A stretch of DNA of 14,292 nucleotides. Source: UBA1049 sp964525815 (lineage in GTDB: Bacteria; Bacillota; Clostridia; Oscillospirales; CAG-382). Numbering within the stretch: the stretch's first letter is position 1; every line of letters starts with the position of its first letter. Below are positions 1-6,570 of the stretch, one piece after another. The notes beneath the pieces are model-generated. The model was not told the DNA's origin. It did not search any database and saw only the letters and a program-made list of their open reading frames with translations. A program made the translations under genes and the position numbers. Where the stretch lies: NCBI GenBank assembly GCA_964525815.1, contig CAZGJQ010000049.1:1-14292 (forward strand). The letters are read 5' to 3'.

Positions 1-366
1 AGTGGCGTGAGTGCCTAAAACGGCGATAATGCCATTTCCCGATTCCGCAAGCTCTGCCGCTTTTACCGCCGCACTATCCACCACTCCGATTATGGGTAGG
101 CTAAAGCTATGCTTTAACAGCTCAAGTGCATTGGAGCTGACCGTTCCGCAGGCAACAAGAATTGCCTTGACACCTTTTGAGACCAAAAATCGGCAGTCCT
201 GCATAGAATACTTCCTTATTACCTCCAACGAACGGGTTCCGTAGGGGATACGTGCGGTATCGCCGAAATATATATAATCCTCAAAGGGCATATGCTTTTT
301 TATCTCGCTTATGGCGGTAAGTCCGCCTAAACCGGAATCAAAGATTCCTATCGGTTTTTTCTGCAT
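1..366 (-). CDS. murI: Glutamate racemase, C-terminus cut by window edge
   Basis: Interconverts L- and D-glutamate in the cytoplasm to supply D-Glu for peptidoglycan. The visible part is the first 122 residues; the rest lies beyond position 1. Family motifs are clear: FDSGLGGLT at residues 9-17 (catalytic-site Asp10/Ser11), GDTARIPYG at about 35-43, and VLGTHAT near the cut. The first catalytic cysteine (Cys73) sits in VACGTVSS, where most characterised racemases have ACNTA(S/T), so the usual Asn after Cys is Gly. The ATG at 366 is preceded by GGAG with a long gap of 14 nt, and no better in-frame start lies upstream. It follows ddl in the same direction with a 74-bp gap, so both peptidoglycan precursor genes are probably co-transcribed. 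The family assignment is sure; whether the Asn-to-Gly change affects activity is unknown. Confidence 0.9.
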   Translation of the reverse strand, partial: MQKKPIGIFDSGLGGLTAISEIKKHMPFEDYIYFGDTARIPYGTRSLEVIRKYSMQDCRFLVSKGVKAILVACGTVSSNALELLKHSFSLPIIGVVDSAAVKAAELAESGNGIIAVLGTHAT

Positions 367-410
367 AAGATGAACCGTTTCTCCGACTTGGATTTATTGA
401 ATTAAGTACC

Positions 411-430
411 TTTCCCTGCCGGAAGGGAAA
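411..430 (-). terminator. Short hairpin between ddl and murI
   Basis: A perfect 7-bp inverted repeat (TTTCCCT / AGGGAAA) with a 6-nt loop lies 10 bp past the ddl stop codon. No T-run follows it on the minus strand, so it is more likely a weak attenuator or RNA-processing hairpin than a full terminator. Confidence 0.35.
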
Positions 431-440
431 ACATACCGCT

Positions 441-1505
441 TTATTCCTCCGACGCAAGCTCGATAAGCCTTTCAATCAGTGCCGGAAAAGCAAAACCTGC
501 CTTTTCCATGAGACGGGAATACATGCTTATCGGAGTAAAGCCCGGAATGGTGTTTATCTCGTTAAAGTAAAAGCTTCCGTCCTCACAGGCAAAGAAGTCT
601 ACCCTGGCTAATCCTCTGCAATCAAGCGTCTTATATACCTTTAATGCGGTTTTTTGGATTCTTCGGCTTTGCTCGTCGCTTATTGCGGCGGGTATAAAGT
701 ACTCTGCGGTATCGGTTATGTATTTTGTATTGTAATCATAGAACTCGCTGTTTGGGTTTATTTCACCGCATTCCGAAACAATGGGATTATTATTTCCAAG
801 CACAGCAACCTCTATTTCCCTGCCCTTAATAGCTTTTTCGATGAGTATCTTGCTGTCCTGCTCCATTGCCGCAACCATACCGCTTATCAAAGAGGCACGG
901 TCTGCTGCTTTTGAGATTCCTATGGACGAGCCGGTGTTGGCGGGCTTGATAAAAACAGGATAGGACAGCCGCTCCTCAACCTCGCAAACGACTGCGTTGA
1001 TGTCAAGGTCGGGTGTTTTCCTTGCATAAACAAAAGGAGCTGTTTTTATGTTTTCCCGTTCGCAAAGTATTTTCGTGCTGATTTTATCCATGCAAACAGC
1101 GGAAGAATAGGTGCCGCAGCCTACCGCCGGAACGCCGGCTATACGGAGCAATCCCTGCATAGTGCCGTCCTCGCCGTTTCTTCCGTGCAGAACCGGAAAA
1201 ACCACATCCACATAAATTGTTTCGTATTTTTTTGCCTGCTTATCCAGAACCATTAATCCGTGATGAACCGTACAGGGAGATATTACTGCGGGACGCAGCC
1301 TGTCGGTTTGCTCTGACCATTTGAGAGAACGAATGCTGTCCGTGTCACCTTCAAAAAGAAACCATATGCCGTTTTTTGTTATGCCGATTTTTGATACCAA
1401 AAATCTGTCTTTATCTATATTGTCAATAACACAGGCTGCCGAAATGCAGGAAATCTCATGCTCTGAGGACACTCCCCCGAAGAGAACGGCTATATGCTTT
1501 TTCAT
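441..1505 (-). CDS. ddl: D-alanine--D-alanine ligase
   Basis: ATP-grasp ligase that joins two D-alanines to make the D-Ala-D-Ala end of peptidoglycan precursors. It has 354 residues, usual for the family. Visible motifs are VLFGGVSSEHEIS at 7-19, LHGRNGEDGTMQG at 106-118, KPANTGSSIGI at 187-197 (ATP-grasp nucleotide-binding loop), the omega-loop YDYNTKY at 256-262, and NEINTIPGFT at 315-324 (Mg-binding Glu and Asn). From family knowledge, a Tyr in the omega-loop goes with D-Ala-D-Ala specificity; VanA-type D-lactate ligases have a His-containing loop there. This copy therefore looks like the housekeeping enzyme rather than a resistance ligase. The ATG at 1505 has AGGAG 7 nt upstream. It is the first gene of a probable ddl-murI operon. 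Confidence 0.96.
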   Translation of the reverse strand: MKKHIAVLFGGVSSEHEISCISAACVIDNIDKDRFLVSKIGITKNGIWFLFEGDTDSIRSLKWSEQTDRLRPAVISPCTVHHGLMVLDKQAKKYETIYVDVVFPVLHGRNGEDGTMQGLLRIAGVPAVGCGTYSSAVCMDKISTKILCERENIKTAPFVYARKTPDLDINAVVCEVEERLSYPVFIKPANTGSSIGISKAADRASLISGMVAAMEQDSKILIEKAIKGREIEVAVLGNNNPIVSECGEINPNSEFYDYNTKYITDTAEYFIPAAISDEQSRRIQKTALKVYKTLDCRGLARVDFFACEDGSFYFNEINTIPGFTPISMYSRLMEKAGFAFPALIERLIELASEE

Positions 1506-1548
1506 ACCCTGTCTCCTAAAAATAGCATTGTTTATTTTCGCACTTTAC

Positions 1549-1577
1549 AGTATAGCATATTCGCTATTTAATGTAAA
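1549..1577 (-). promoter_or_regulatory. Sigma-A promoter of ddl-murI
   Basis: Read on the minus strand, TTTACA (1577-1572) and TATACT (1554-1549) are separated by exactly 17 bp. This places transcription start near 1542, about 37 nt before the ddl ATG. A perfect 7-bp inverted repeat CTATTTA-atg-TAAATAG at 1564-1580 covers the -35 box. Confidence 0.8.
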
Positions 1578-1713
1578 TAGTAAAAAATAACATGAAAAAA
1601 TAAGTGAAAGCGATTAATAAAAAATACCAGAAGCGTTTTCGCTTGAATATAAAGTGATTTTTTATTGGAAAAAACTAATGAATATATAACCCGCTCTTTT
1701 TTATGTTTTTACA

Positions 1714-1719
1714 TATAAT
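1714..1719 (+). promoter_or_regulatory. Possible -10 box for the LysM-CAP gene
   Basis: A perfect TATAAT lies 45 bp upstream of the LysM-CAP start in an AT-rich divergent intergenic region (1506-1764). No convincing -35 box is found 16-18 bp upstream, so the promoter may be weak, activator-dependent or use another sigma factor. The rest of this gap holds a 5-bp stem, 4-nt loop hairpin (AAGCG tttt CGCTT, about 1631-1644) and nothing else I can name. Confidence 0.4.
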
Positions 1720-1764
1720 ATAAACGGCGTAAAACGCAAAAAACGAAAGGAAAATGCAAAAAAT

Positions 1765-2376
1765 ATGAAAAAAAGATTTTTTGGTCTTGTAACCGCCTTG
1801 CTGATTGTATTTACTCTTTTTGCGACCACGGCAAGTGCTGCAAGCACAAATTATAAAGTAGTTCCGGGCGACTCTCTGTGGAAGATATCCAGAAAGTACG
1901 AGGTCGGACTGGACGAGGTTATCAACGCAAATCCACAGATACCAAACCCCGACCTTATATATCCCGACCAGATTATAACCGTTCCGCTTCCTAATGTTTA
2001 TGTTTCCGCATATGAGGATCAGGTTATAAATCTTGTAAACGATATCAGGGTTAAAAACGGACTCAGCAGGCTGAAACCAAACTGGGAGTTATCCAGGGTT
2101 GCCCGCTTCAAGTCTCAGGATATGCATGACAAAAGGTATTTCTCCCATACAAGCCCGACCTATGGCTCTCCCTTTAATATGATTTCCGCCTTTGGGATTT
2201 CTTACAGAACAGCGGGCGAAAATATAGCCAAGGGATATACAAGCCCGCAGGCGGTTGTTAACGGATGGATGAATTCCAGCGGACACAGAGCGAATATACT
2301 CAACGCCGGTTATACTCAAATCGGTGTTGGATATTACAGCAGCGGTCATTACTGGACCCAGATGTTTATAGGCTAA
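1765..2376 (+). CDS. Secreted LysM-CAP (SCP/YkwD-like) protein
   Basis: Predicted exported protein of 203 residues. A signal peptide covers about 1-26 (KKR, a hydrophobic stretch, then ASA-A). A LysM peptidoglycan-binding domain follows at about 30-74 (YKVVPGDSLWKIS ... IYPDQIITVP), then a CAP/SCP domain at about 85-203. CAP hallmarks are visible: SHTSP (His128), AGENIA (Glu152), GHRANIL (His174) and the final GVGYY...YWTQMF. Similar LysM-CAP proteins in Clostridia are often labelled SafA/YkwD-like and linked to cell-wall or spore-coat surfaces, but the biochemical role of bacterial CAP domains is unsettled. The start is preceded by AAAGGA about 13 nt upstream. An out-of-frame ATG at 1754 opens only a 4-codon frame ending across this start. 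The gene appears monocistronic, ending in a terminator. Confidence 0.9.
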   Translation: MKKRFFGLVTALLIVFTLFATTASAASTNYKVVPGDSLWKISRKYEVGLDEVINANPQIPNPDLIYPDQIITVPLPNVYVSAYEDQVINLVNDIRVKNGLSRLKPNWELSRVARFKSQDMHDKRYFSHTSPTYGSPFNMISAFGISYRTAGENIAKGYTSPQAVVNGWMNSSGHRANILNAGYTQIGVGYYSSGHYWTQMFIG

Positions 2377-2394
2377 GAGCACACAAGCTCACGA

Positions 2395-2424
2395 TGGGCT
2401 CTGCGTCGAGCAGAGCTCATTTTA
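2395..2424 (+). terminator. Intrinsic terminator of the LysM-CAP gene
   Basis: A 10-bp stem TGGGCTCTGC / GCAGAGCTCA (one G-U pair) with a 5-nt loop at 2405-2409 is followed by TTTTAATATTGTTTT. It lies 18 bp after the stop codon. Confidence 0.85.
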
Positions 2425-2427
2425 ATA

Positions 2428-2456
2428 TTGTTTTATTAACAAAACAATGATATAAT
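2428..2456 (+). promoter_or_regulatory. Extended -10 promoter of the AraC-type regulator gene
   Basis: TTGTTT (2428-2433), a 17-bp spacer, and TATAAT (2451-2456) preceded by the extended -10 dinucleotide TG at 2448-2449. Start of transcription would be near 2463, giving a leader of about 85 nt before the GTG start codon. Confidence 0.75.
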
Positions 2457-2469
2457 TAAAAATATCCAA

Positions 2470-2498
2470 CCTCTCTGTTTTAGGCACCGAAAGAGAGG
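2470..2498 (+). promoter_or_regulatory. Leader hairpin over a ribosome site
   Basis: A 7-bp perfect inverted repeat, CCTCTCT (2470-2476) and AGAGAGG (2492-2498), with a 15-nt loop sits at the very start of the predicted transcript. Its 3' arm is the purine-rich sequence that would serve as the ribosome site of the short frame at 2506, so folding would hide that site. Confidence 0.45.
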
Positions 2499-2505
2499 AA
2501 GAGAT

Positions 2506-2532
2506 ATGTCGCAGTCGTTATACTTTAATTGA
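2506..2532 (+). CDS. Possible 8-codon upstream open frame (MSQSLYFN)
   Basis: An ATG at 2506 is preceded by the purine-rich AGAGAGGAAGAG and opens an 8-codon frame ending in TGA at 2530-2532, 15 nt before the GTG start of the regulator gene. Position, ribosome site and the hairpin over that site suggest a leader peptide or translational coupling device. Such a short frame can also occur by chance. Confidence 0.3.
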   Translation: MSQSLYFN

Positions 2533-2547
2533 AGCGGAGGTTGCTGT

Positions 2548-3414
2548 GTGGAATGGTTAGACCGGCTTAACGGAGCGGTTCGGTACATCGAGGACAATTT
2601 GGCGGGAGAGATCAATTTTGAGGAAGCGGCAAGGATTGCCTGCTGCTCAACCTTTCATTTTCAACGAATGTTTTCTTACCTATCGGGCATTCCGTTGTCC
2701 GAATATATACGGCGCAGAAGAATGACCGCTGCGGCGTTTGATTTGCAAGGAGGAAGCAAGGTAATTGACATTGCTCTGAAATACGGATATGAATCCCCGA
2801 CGGCGTTTAACCGGGCCTTTCAGAGCGTGCACGGTGTTTCCCCAAAAAACGCAAAGACTCTCGGAGTTACGCTAAAGACCTATCCGCGCATCAGCTTCAA
2901 AATATCAATTAAAGGAGATGCGCAAATGAATTATCGTATTGAGCAGAAGGAGCAATTCAGAATCGTCGGGGTTAGCAAGCGGTTCCCGATGATAATCGAG
3001 GAGAGCTTTGAGAAGGTGCCCTTGTTCTGGCAGGAGACCATAAAGAGTGGTATAATTCCAAAGCTGTGCGGGCTGATGGATAAACCGCCTTACGGTGTAC
3101 TTGGCGTAAGTACCTGTATGAACGGAAAGGATTTTGACTACTATATTGCGGTTACGTCCGATAAAGAGATTCCAAACGACCTGACAGGAGTAACCGAGTA
3201 CACCATACCCGCCTGCACATGGGCTGTGTTCGAGTGTATCGGTGCAATGCCTACAGCGTTACAGGATTTGCAAAGACGGATTGTGTCCGAGTGGCTTCCT
3301 TCCTCGGGCTACGAGTATGCAAACCTTCCGGATATAGAGGTTTATCCGGAAGGGGATCAGTACTCCCCCGATTACAAATGCGAGGTCTGGCTACCCGTTA
3401 TAAAGAAGAAATAG
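2548..3414 (+). CDS. AraC-family regulator with GyrI-like effector domain
   Basis: Predicted cytoplasmic transcription regulator of 288 residues. The N-terminal half (about 5-107) is a double helix-turn-helix AraC/Rob-type DNA-binding domain: EEAARIACCSTFHFQRMFS for the first HTH and IDIALKYGYESPTAFNRAF for the second. The rest (about 127-288) is a GyrI-like/BmrR-type effector domain, with the conserved late Glu in CEVWLPV. Proteins of this layout often respond to small amphipathic drugs. The start is a GTG with GGAGG 7 nt upstream; no ATG fits the domain start better. An internal AAAGGAG (2911-2917) lies 8 nt before an in-frame ATG (2926, residue 127) exactly at the domain junction. The gene is bounded by its own promoter and terminator, so it may act on the neighbouring exporter or elsewhere; the target cannot be read from the sequence. 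Confidence 0.9.
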   Translation: MEWLDRLNGAVRYIEDNLAGEINFEEAARIACCSTFHFQRMFSYLSGIPLSEYIRRRRMTAAAFDLQGGSKVIDIALKYGYESPTAFNRAFQSVHGVSPKNAKTLGVTLKTYPRISFKISIKGDAQMNYRIEQKEQFRIVGVSKRFPMIIEESFEKVPLFWQETIKSGIIPKLCGLMDKPPYGVLGVSTCMNGKDFDYYIAVTSDKEIPNDLTGVTEYTIPACTWAVFECIGAMPTALQDLQRRIVSEWLPSSGYEYANLPDIEVYPEGDQYSPDYKCEVWLPVIKKK

Positions 3415-3427
3415 AATAAGCTATCAT

Positions 3428-3459
3428 AAATCGGTTGCTCTAAAGCAGCCGATTTTTTT
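3428..3459 (+). terminator. Intrinsic terminator of the AraC-type regulator gene
   Basis: A 12-bp stem AAATCGGTTGCT / AGCAGCCGATTT with one T-G pair and loop CTAA is followed directly by a T-run to 3459. It lies 14 bp after the stop codon. Confidence 0.92.
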
Positions 3460-3479
3460 ATTAATAGTACGAAAACATA

Positions 3480-3508
3480 TTGACAAGCAGTTCTCATTCA
3501 TATATAAT
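3480..3508 (+). promoter_or_regulatory. Perfect consensus promoter of the TetR-ABC exporter operon
   Basis: TTGACA (3480-3485), a 17-bp spacer, and TATAAT (3503-3508). Transcription would start near 3515. Any coding start at 3480 is therefore excluded. An inverted repeat TGACT-N14-AGTCA at 3508-3531, with AT-rich arms extending outward, covers the start region and is a candidate repressor site. Confidence 0.9.
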
Positions 3509-3531
3509 GACTAATAATACAAAAACAGTCA
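3508..3531. promoter_or_regulatory. Candidate TetR operator
   Basis: Half-sites TGACT (3508-3512) and AGTCA (3527-3531) flank 14 bp, and the symmetry extends weakly into TATAT/ATATA outside. It sits immediately downstream of the -10 box and just before the tetR gene, where a self-regulating TetR protein would bind. Short half-sites make chance a real possibility. Confidence 0.4.
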
Positions 3532-3548
3532 AATATATGAGGTGGAAA

Positions 3549-4151
3549 ATGCCAAAGCCATATACAGAGAAGGAAAGGCAGTATATAACCGATAAGCTAA
3601 AAAAAGAAGCCGGTGATTGCTTAAAAAAATATGGTGTAAAAAAGACAACGGTAGACGAGCTCGTTAAGCGCGCCGGGATTCCAAAAGGAACCTTTTATCT
3701 GTTTTATCGCTCCAAAGAGGAGCTGCTTCTGCAGGTTATAAACGAATGGCAAAGCGAGCTGCATGATGAGCTGCTGAAAAAGGCTGAAATATTAAAGGGC
3801 AGTATTAGCGCATATGGTCTGACAGAGCTTCTATTCGACATTTATAAAAAGGTGGACAGGAGCGGGTTTATTGAGCTGCTCACCGAAGGAGAAATTGACC
3901 TGTTGATGAGGAAATTGTCGGATGATATGCTTATCGAGCACCTCCGACAGGACGATTTCAGCATGGAAAAGCTGCTCTCTTTTTTTACTAAGGAGTCGCT
4001 GCAAGAAGAAAAAATCAAGGTGTATAGCGCAGCTCTTCGAGCGATTTTTTTATCCATGAAATATAAAAGAGAAATCGGCGATGATTGCTTCAACCAAGCC
4101 ATATGGGTGCTTTTGCACGGAGTATCAACGCAAATAATACAGGGGGATTAA
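3549..4151 (+). CDS. TetR-family transcriptional regulator
   Basis: Predicted DNA-binding repressor of 200 residues. The N-terminal TetR HTH is clear at about 12-56: KKTTVDELVKRAGIPKGTFYLFYRSKEELL. The C-terminal ligand and dimer region is diverged, as usual. The ATG at 3549 is chosen because GAGG (3539-3542) lies 6 nt upstream and because earlier in-frame starts (from 3480) fall within the promoter. It is the first gene of an operon: the ABC ATPase starts 5 nt after its stop and uses a ribosome site (AGGGGG, 4141-4146) embedded in the end of this gene. The context suggests it represses the exporter and itself and is released by an exported compound. Confidence 0.92.
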   Translation: MPKPYTEKERQYITDKLKKEAGDCLKKYGVKKTTVDELVKRAGIPKGTFYLFYRSKEELLLQVINEWQSELHDELLKKAEILKGSISAYGLTELLFDIYKKVDRSGFIELLTEGEIDLLMRKLSDDMLIEHLRQDDFSMEKLLSFFTKESLQEEKIKVYSAALRAIFLSMKYKREIGDDCFNQAIWVLLHGVSTQIIQGD

Positions 4152-4155
4152 GCTG

Positions 4156-5004
4156 ATGATACAAGTTAAAAAAATTGCATTTAGCTACACAGACCGACCC
4201 TTCATTGAAAACATGTCCTTCTCGGTGGATAAGGGGGAGATTTTTGGCTTCCTCGGGCCCTCGGGTGCGGGTAAAAGCACCTTGCAGAAAATACTAACCG
4301 GCTTGATATTAAATTATAAAGGAAGCGCTCGGGTAGGTGACACCGAGGTTAAGGACAGAAACAATGATTTTTATGAGAAAATTGGAGTTGACTTTGAGTT
4401 CTCCAGCCTCTATGATAAGCTAACCGCAAAGCAGAACTTAGAATTCTTCGGCTCGCTGTACAAGAAACCGCTTCTTAATGCGGATAAGCTGCTACAAGCA
4501 GTTGGGCTGCATAATGATGCTGAAAAAAAGGTATCCGCTTATTCAAAGGGCATGAAGAGCCGTCTTAATTTTATAAAGGCATTGCTTCACAACCCGGACA
4601 TCCTCTTTTTAGACGAACCCACAAGCGGGCTTGACCCCGCTAACGCAAGGAGCATGAAGAATATGATACTCGACCAAAAGGCGAGAGGGAAAACCATTAT
4701 CCTGACAACGCACAATATGCAGGATGCGACCGAGCTTTGCGACAGGGTAGCTTTTATTGCGGACGGAAGGATAAGAGCGTTGGACAGCCCAAAAAACCTC
4801 ATTATGCGTAAGGGCGCCACGAGGATGATATATACATATATGGAAAACGGTGCTTTTTGCTCCTCCGAATGTGATTTATCGGATACTGGACAGGATAAAA
4901 AGCTATCCTTGCTGATAAAAAACGGAGAATTGCTGACCGTTCACAGCTGCGAGCCTAATCTCAGCGACATTTTTATGGAGGTAACCGGGAGGGAGCTGCT
5001 GTGA
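4156..5004 (+). CDS. ABC transporter ATP-binding protein (exporter)
   Basis: ATPase subunit of 282 residues driving an ABC-2-type exporter at the cytoplasmic membrane. Motifs in order: Walker A GPSGAGKST at 34-42, a Q-loop region VDFEFSSLYDKLT at 78-90 in which the usual Gln is not seen, a degenerate signature YSKGMKSRL at 129-137, Walker B ILFLDEPTSGLD at 149-160, and H-loop TTHNMQDA with His186. The C-terminal extension (about 215-282) is typical of this group. Spacing to tetR (5 nt) and the GTGA overlap with the first permease show an operon. The substrate is not readable. Similar TetR-ATPase-permease-permease sets are often annotated as drug exporters, including fluoroquinolone-type ones, but that is only a label by analogy. 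Confidence 0.93.
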   Translation: MIQVKKIAFSYTDRPFIENMSFSVDKGEIFGFLGPSGAGKSTLQKILTGLILNYKGSARVGDTEVKDRNNDFYEKIGVDFEFSSLYDKLTAKQNLEFFGSLYKKPLLNADKLLQAVGLHNDAEKKVSAYSKGMKSRLNFIKALLHNPDILFLDEPTSGLDPANARSMKNMILDQKARGKTIILTTHNMQDATELCDRVAFIADGRIRALDSPKNLIMRKGATRMIYTYMENGAFCSSECDLSDTGQDKKLSLLIKNGELLTVHSCEPNLSDIFMEVTGRELL

Positions 5005-5684
5005 GACTGTATAAGCTGATTCATGCGGATATACGATTCCAGTATAAATACGGGTTTTATTTTTTATATACCGTGTTTACTCTTTTTTATATATTTTTGA
5101 TAGGTGTTATACCCCAGGAATGGAAAAAAACCGTTTCCGCTGTGTTGATTTATTCCGATCCTGCCGCAATGGGGCTGTTTTTTATGGGTGCTATTGTACT
5201 GCTGGAAAAAAGTCAGCGTGTGCTGGATTCGATAGCGGTCTCCCCCGTTTCGGTGCGGGAGTACATTGCGGCAAAAGTAGTATCTCTATGTGTTATAGGT
5301 GTCTTAGTAGGGACTATTTTAGCCATATCCGCAAACAATCAAAACATTTTCCTTACAATATGCGGACTTACCCTATCCTCCGTATTGTTTTCATTGGTTG
5401 GGATTATAATTGCCGTTAAGATAAACAGCCTTAACCAGTTCGTGGTTGAGACTGTTCCGTATTTATTGATTTTGAGTGTTTTGCCTGTTGTATCCTTGTT
5501 TTTTAGCTTTGGTAGGTTTATGTTTCTTCACCCCGGAGCCGCCGCATTAGGGCTTATAAACGGCGGGCAGGAAAACCCGATAATCTATATACTTGTTCTT
5601 ATTCTGTGGAATATGGGCGCATTGGTTATCTGTAACAGAGCAGTCAAAAAAGCGTTTTTGGAGCTGGGCGGTGTAAAATTATAA
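5001..5684 (+). CDS. ABC-2 type permease subunit 1
   Basis: Integral membrane protein of 227 residues with about six hydrophobic segments (roughly 18-37, 54-69, 92-111, 116-140, 150-170, 193-212). Between segments 2 and 3 it has LLEKSQRVLDSIAVSPVSVREYIAAK, the short helix found in ABC-2 permeases that is thought to contact the ATPase. It starts with GTG at 5001 inside a GTGA overlap with the ATPase stop codon, behind a GGGAGGGAG ribosome site, which implies translational coupling. It probably pairs with the second permease to form the transport channel. Substrate unknown. Confidence 0.88.
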   Translation: MRLYKLIHADIRFQYKYGFYFLYTVFTLFYIFLIGVIPQEWKKTVSAVLIYSDPAAMGLFFMGAIVLLEKSQRVLDSIAVSPVSVREYIAAKVVSLCVIGVLVGTILAISANNQNIFLTICGLTLSSVLFSLVGIIIAVKINSLNQFVVETVPYLLILSVLPVVSLFFSFGRFMFLHPGAAALGLINGGQENPIIYILVLILWNMGALVICNRAVKKAFLELGGVKL

Positions 5685-5703
5685 AAAATATTCCAAGCAA
5701 CGG

Positions 5704-5760
5704 TTTTGTGCCTTTAACTCTCGAGGGAAGTTAATCTTGTTATGCAAGAACGGCACAAAT
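5704..5760 (+). repeat. Nested inverted repeats between the two permease genes
   Basis: Outer arms TTTGTGCC (5705-5712) and GGCACAAA (5752-5759) pair perfectly. Inside, TTAACT (5714-5719) and AGTTAA (5729-5734) form a second stem. No T-run follows, so this is not a simple terminator. It could stabilise the upstream mRNA or control translation of the second permease, whose earliest ATG (5742) would lie inside the structure. Confidence 0.6.
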
Positions 5761-5792
5761 CTTGCTCATTATCGAAGGGAAAAGTGTTAATT

Positions 5793-6515
5793 ATGATGGC
5801 AGTAAAAGCAGTAAAAAAAGCATTTGAACAGTTTCTTAGGGAGACCTGGGACGATATAATGCTTGCGGGCATGCTTTTTATACCTGTTATAGCAGGTCTG
5901 CTCTTTAAGTTTGGGATACCCGAGCTGGAGCGTTTTATAATAAATTATTACGAGTTGTCGTTTTTTTTAAGCCCATATTATGTTCTGTTTGATTCCTTCT
6001 TAAGTACCGTGACGCCTCTTATGTTTTCTTTCGTAAGCGCAATGGTGATATTGGGAGAGCATGATAACGGATTATCGGTGTATCTTGCAGTTACTCCGCT
6101 GGGTAAAGGAGGCTATCTTGTCTCAAGATTAGGTGTTCCGGTCGCAATAAGCGTTTTGTACGGTATTTTTATTACAGCGATGTTTTCTATTACCAGTCTT
6201 TCTTTACCGGAGATAATAATATTGTCGCTGATGAGCGCCTTGCTGTCAGTGCCGGTATCAATGCTCATTGTTTCAGTTTCTTCAAACAAGGTTGAGGGCA
6301 TGGCTCTTGCGAAGCTATCCTCGTTAATGCTGTTAGGACTGCCTCTGCCTTTCTTTATGGATAAGAACACTCAATTTCTTGCCTCGTTTCTGCCCTCCTT
6401 CTGGATGGGTAAGTTTGTTTACTCGGGTATGAGTGTGTATATCTTAATATTTGTTGCGGTGTCGTTGTTATGGACGCTGGTATTGCATGTCAGATTCATC
6501 AAAAAAATAATGTGA
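5793..6515 (+). CDS. ABC-2 type permease subunit 2
   Basis: Integral membrane protein of about 240 residues with roughly six hydrophobic segments (about 23-40, 68-88, 111-133, 139-162, 172-190, 214-233). ILGEHDNGLSVYLAVTPLG, followed by GGYLVSRL, at 86-113 resembles the coupling region of the first permease, so the two are probably the two halves of one exporter channel. The start is uncertain. An in-frame ATG at 5742 adds 17 residues but lies within a nested hairpin. A GTG at 5784 and ATGs at 5793 and 5796 lie after GAAGGGA (5774-5780). I prefer 5793 because the first membrane-proximal helix begins there and it clears the hairpin. The 108-bp gap from permease 1 is longer than the other gaps in this operon. 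Confidence 0.8.
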   Translation: MMAVKAVKKAFEQFLRETWDDIMLAGMLFIPVIAGLLFKFGIPELERFIINYYELSFFLSPYYVLFDSFLSTVTPLMFSFVSAMVILGEHDNGLSVYLAVTPLGKGGYLVSRLGVPVAISVLYGIFITAMFSITSLSLPEIIILSLMSALLSVPVSMLIVSVSSNKVEGMALAKLSSLMLLGLPLPFFMDKNTQFLASFLPSFWMGKFVYSGMSVYILIFVAVSLLWTLVLHVRFIKKIM

Positions 6516-6547
6516 TGTTAACTGTGTTATCCTTTACCCATCACATT
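6509..6547. repeat. Inverted repeat across the exporter operon's end
   Basis: A perfect 9-bp inverted repeat, AATGTGATG (6509-6517) and CATCACATT (6539-6547), with a 21-nt loop overlaps the last codon and stop of permease 2. It lacks a T-run, so termination is doubtful; it may act in 3'-end processing or as a protein site. An 11-bp string in the loop, AACTGTGTTAT (6520-6530), recurs at 6586-6596 in the next promoter. Confidence 0.5.
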
Positions 6548-6570
6548 GGATAAAATCTTCCGAAAAGATA

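Noticed and set aside
654..963. Plus-strand open frames across ddl
   Set aside because: Low-complexity shadows of the ddl coding strand; the ddl frame has complete catalytic motifs.
1754..1768. Four-codon frame overlapping the LysM-CAP start
   Set aside because: The purine tract is only 3 nt from this ATG, too close for normal initiation; probably chance in an A-rich leader.
3480..3548. Longer N-terminus for the TetR gene starting at 3480
   Set aside because: These bases are the -35 and -10 boxes of a perfect promoter; the ATG at 3549 has the ribosome site and begins the usual TetR N-terminus.
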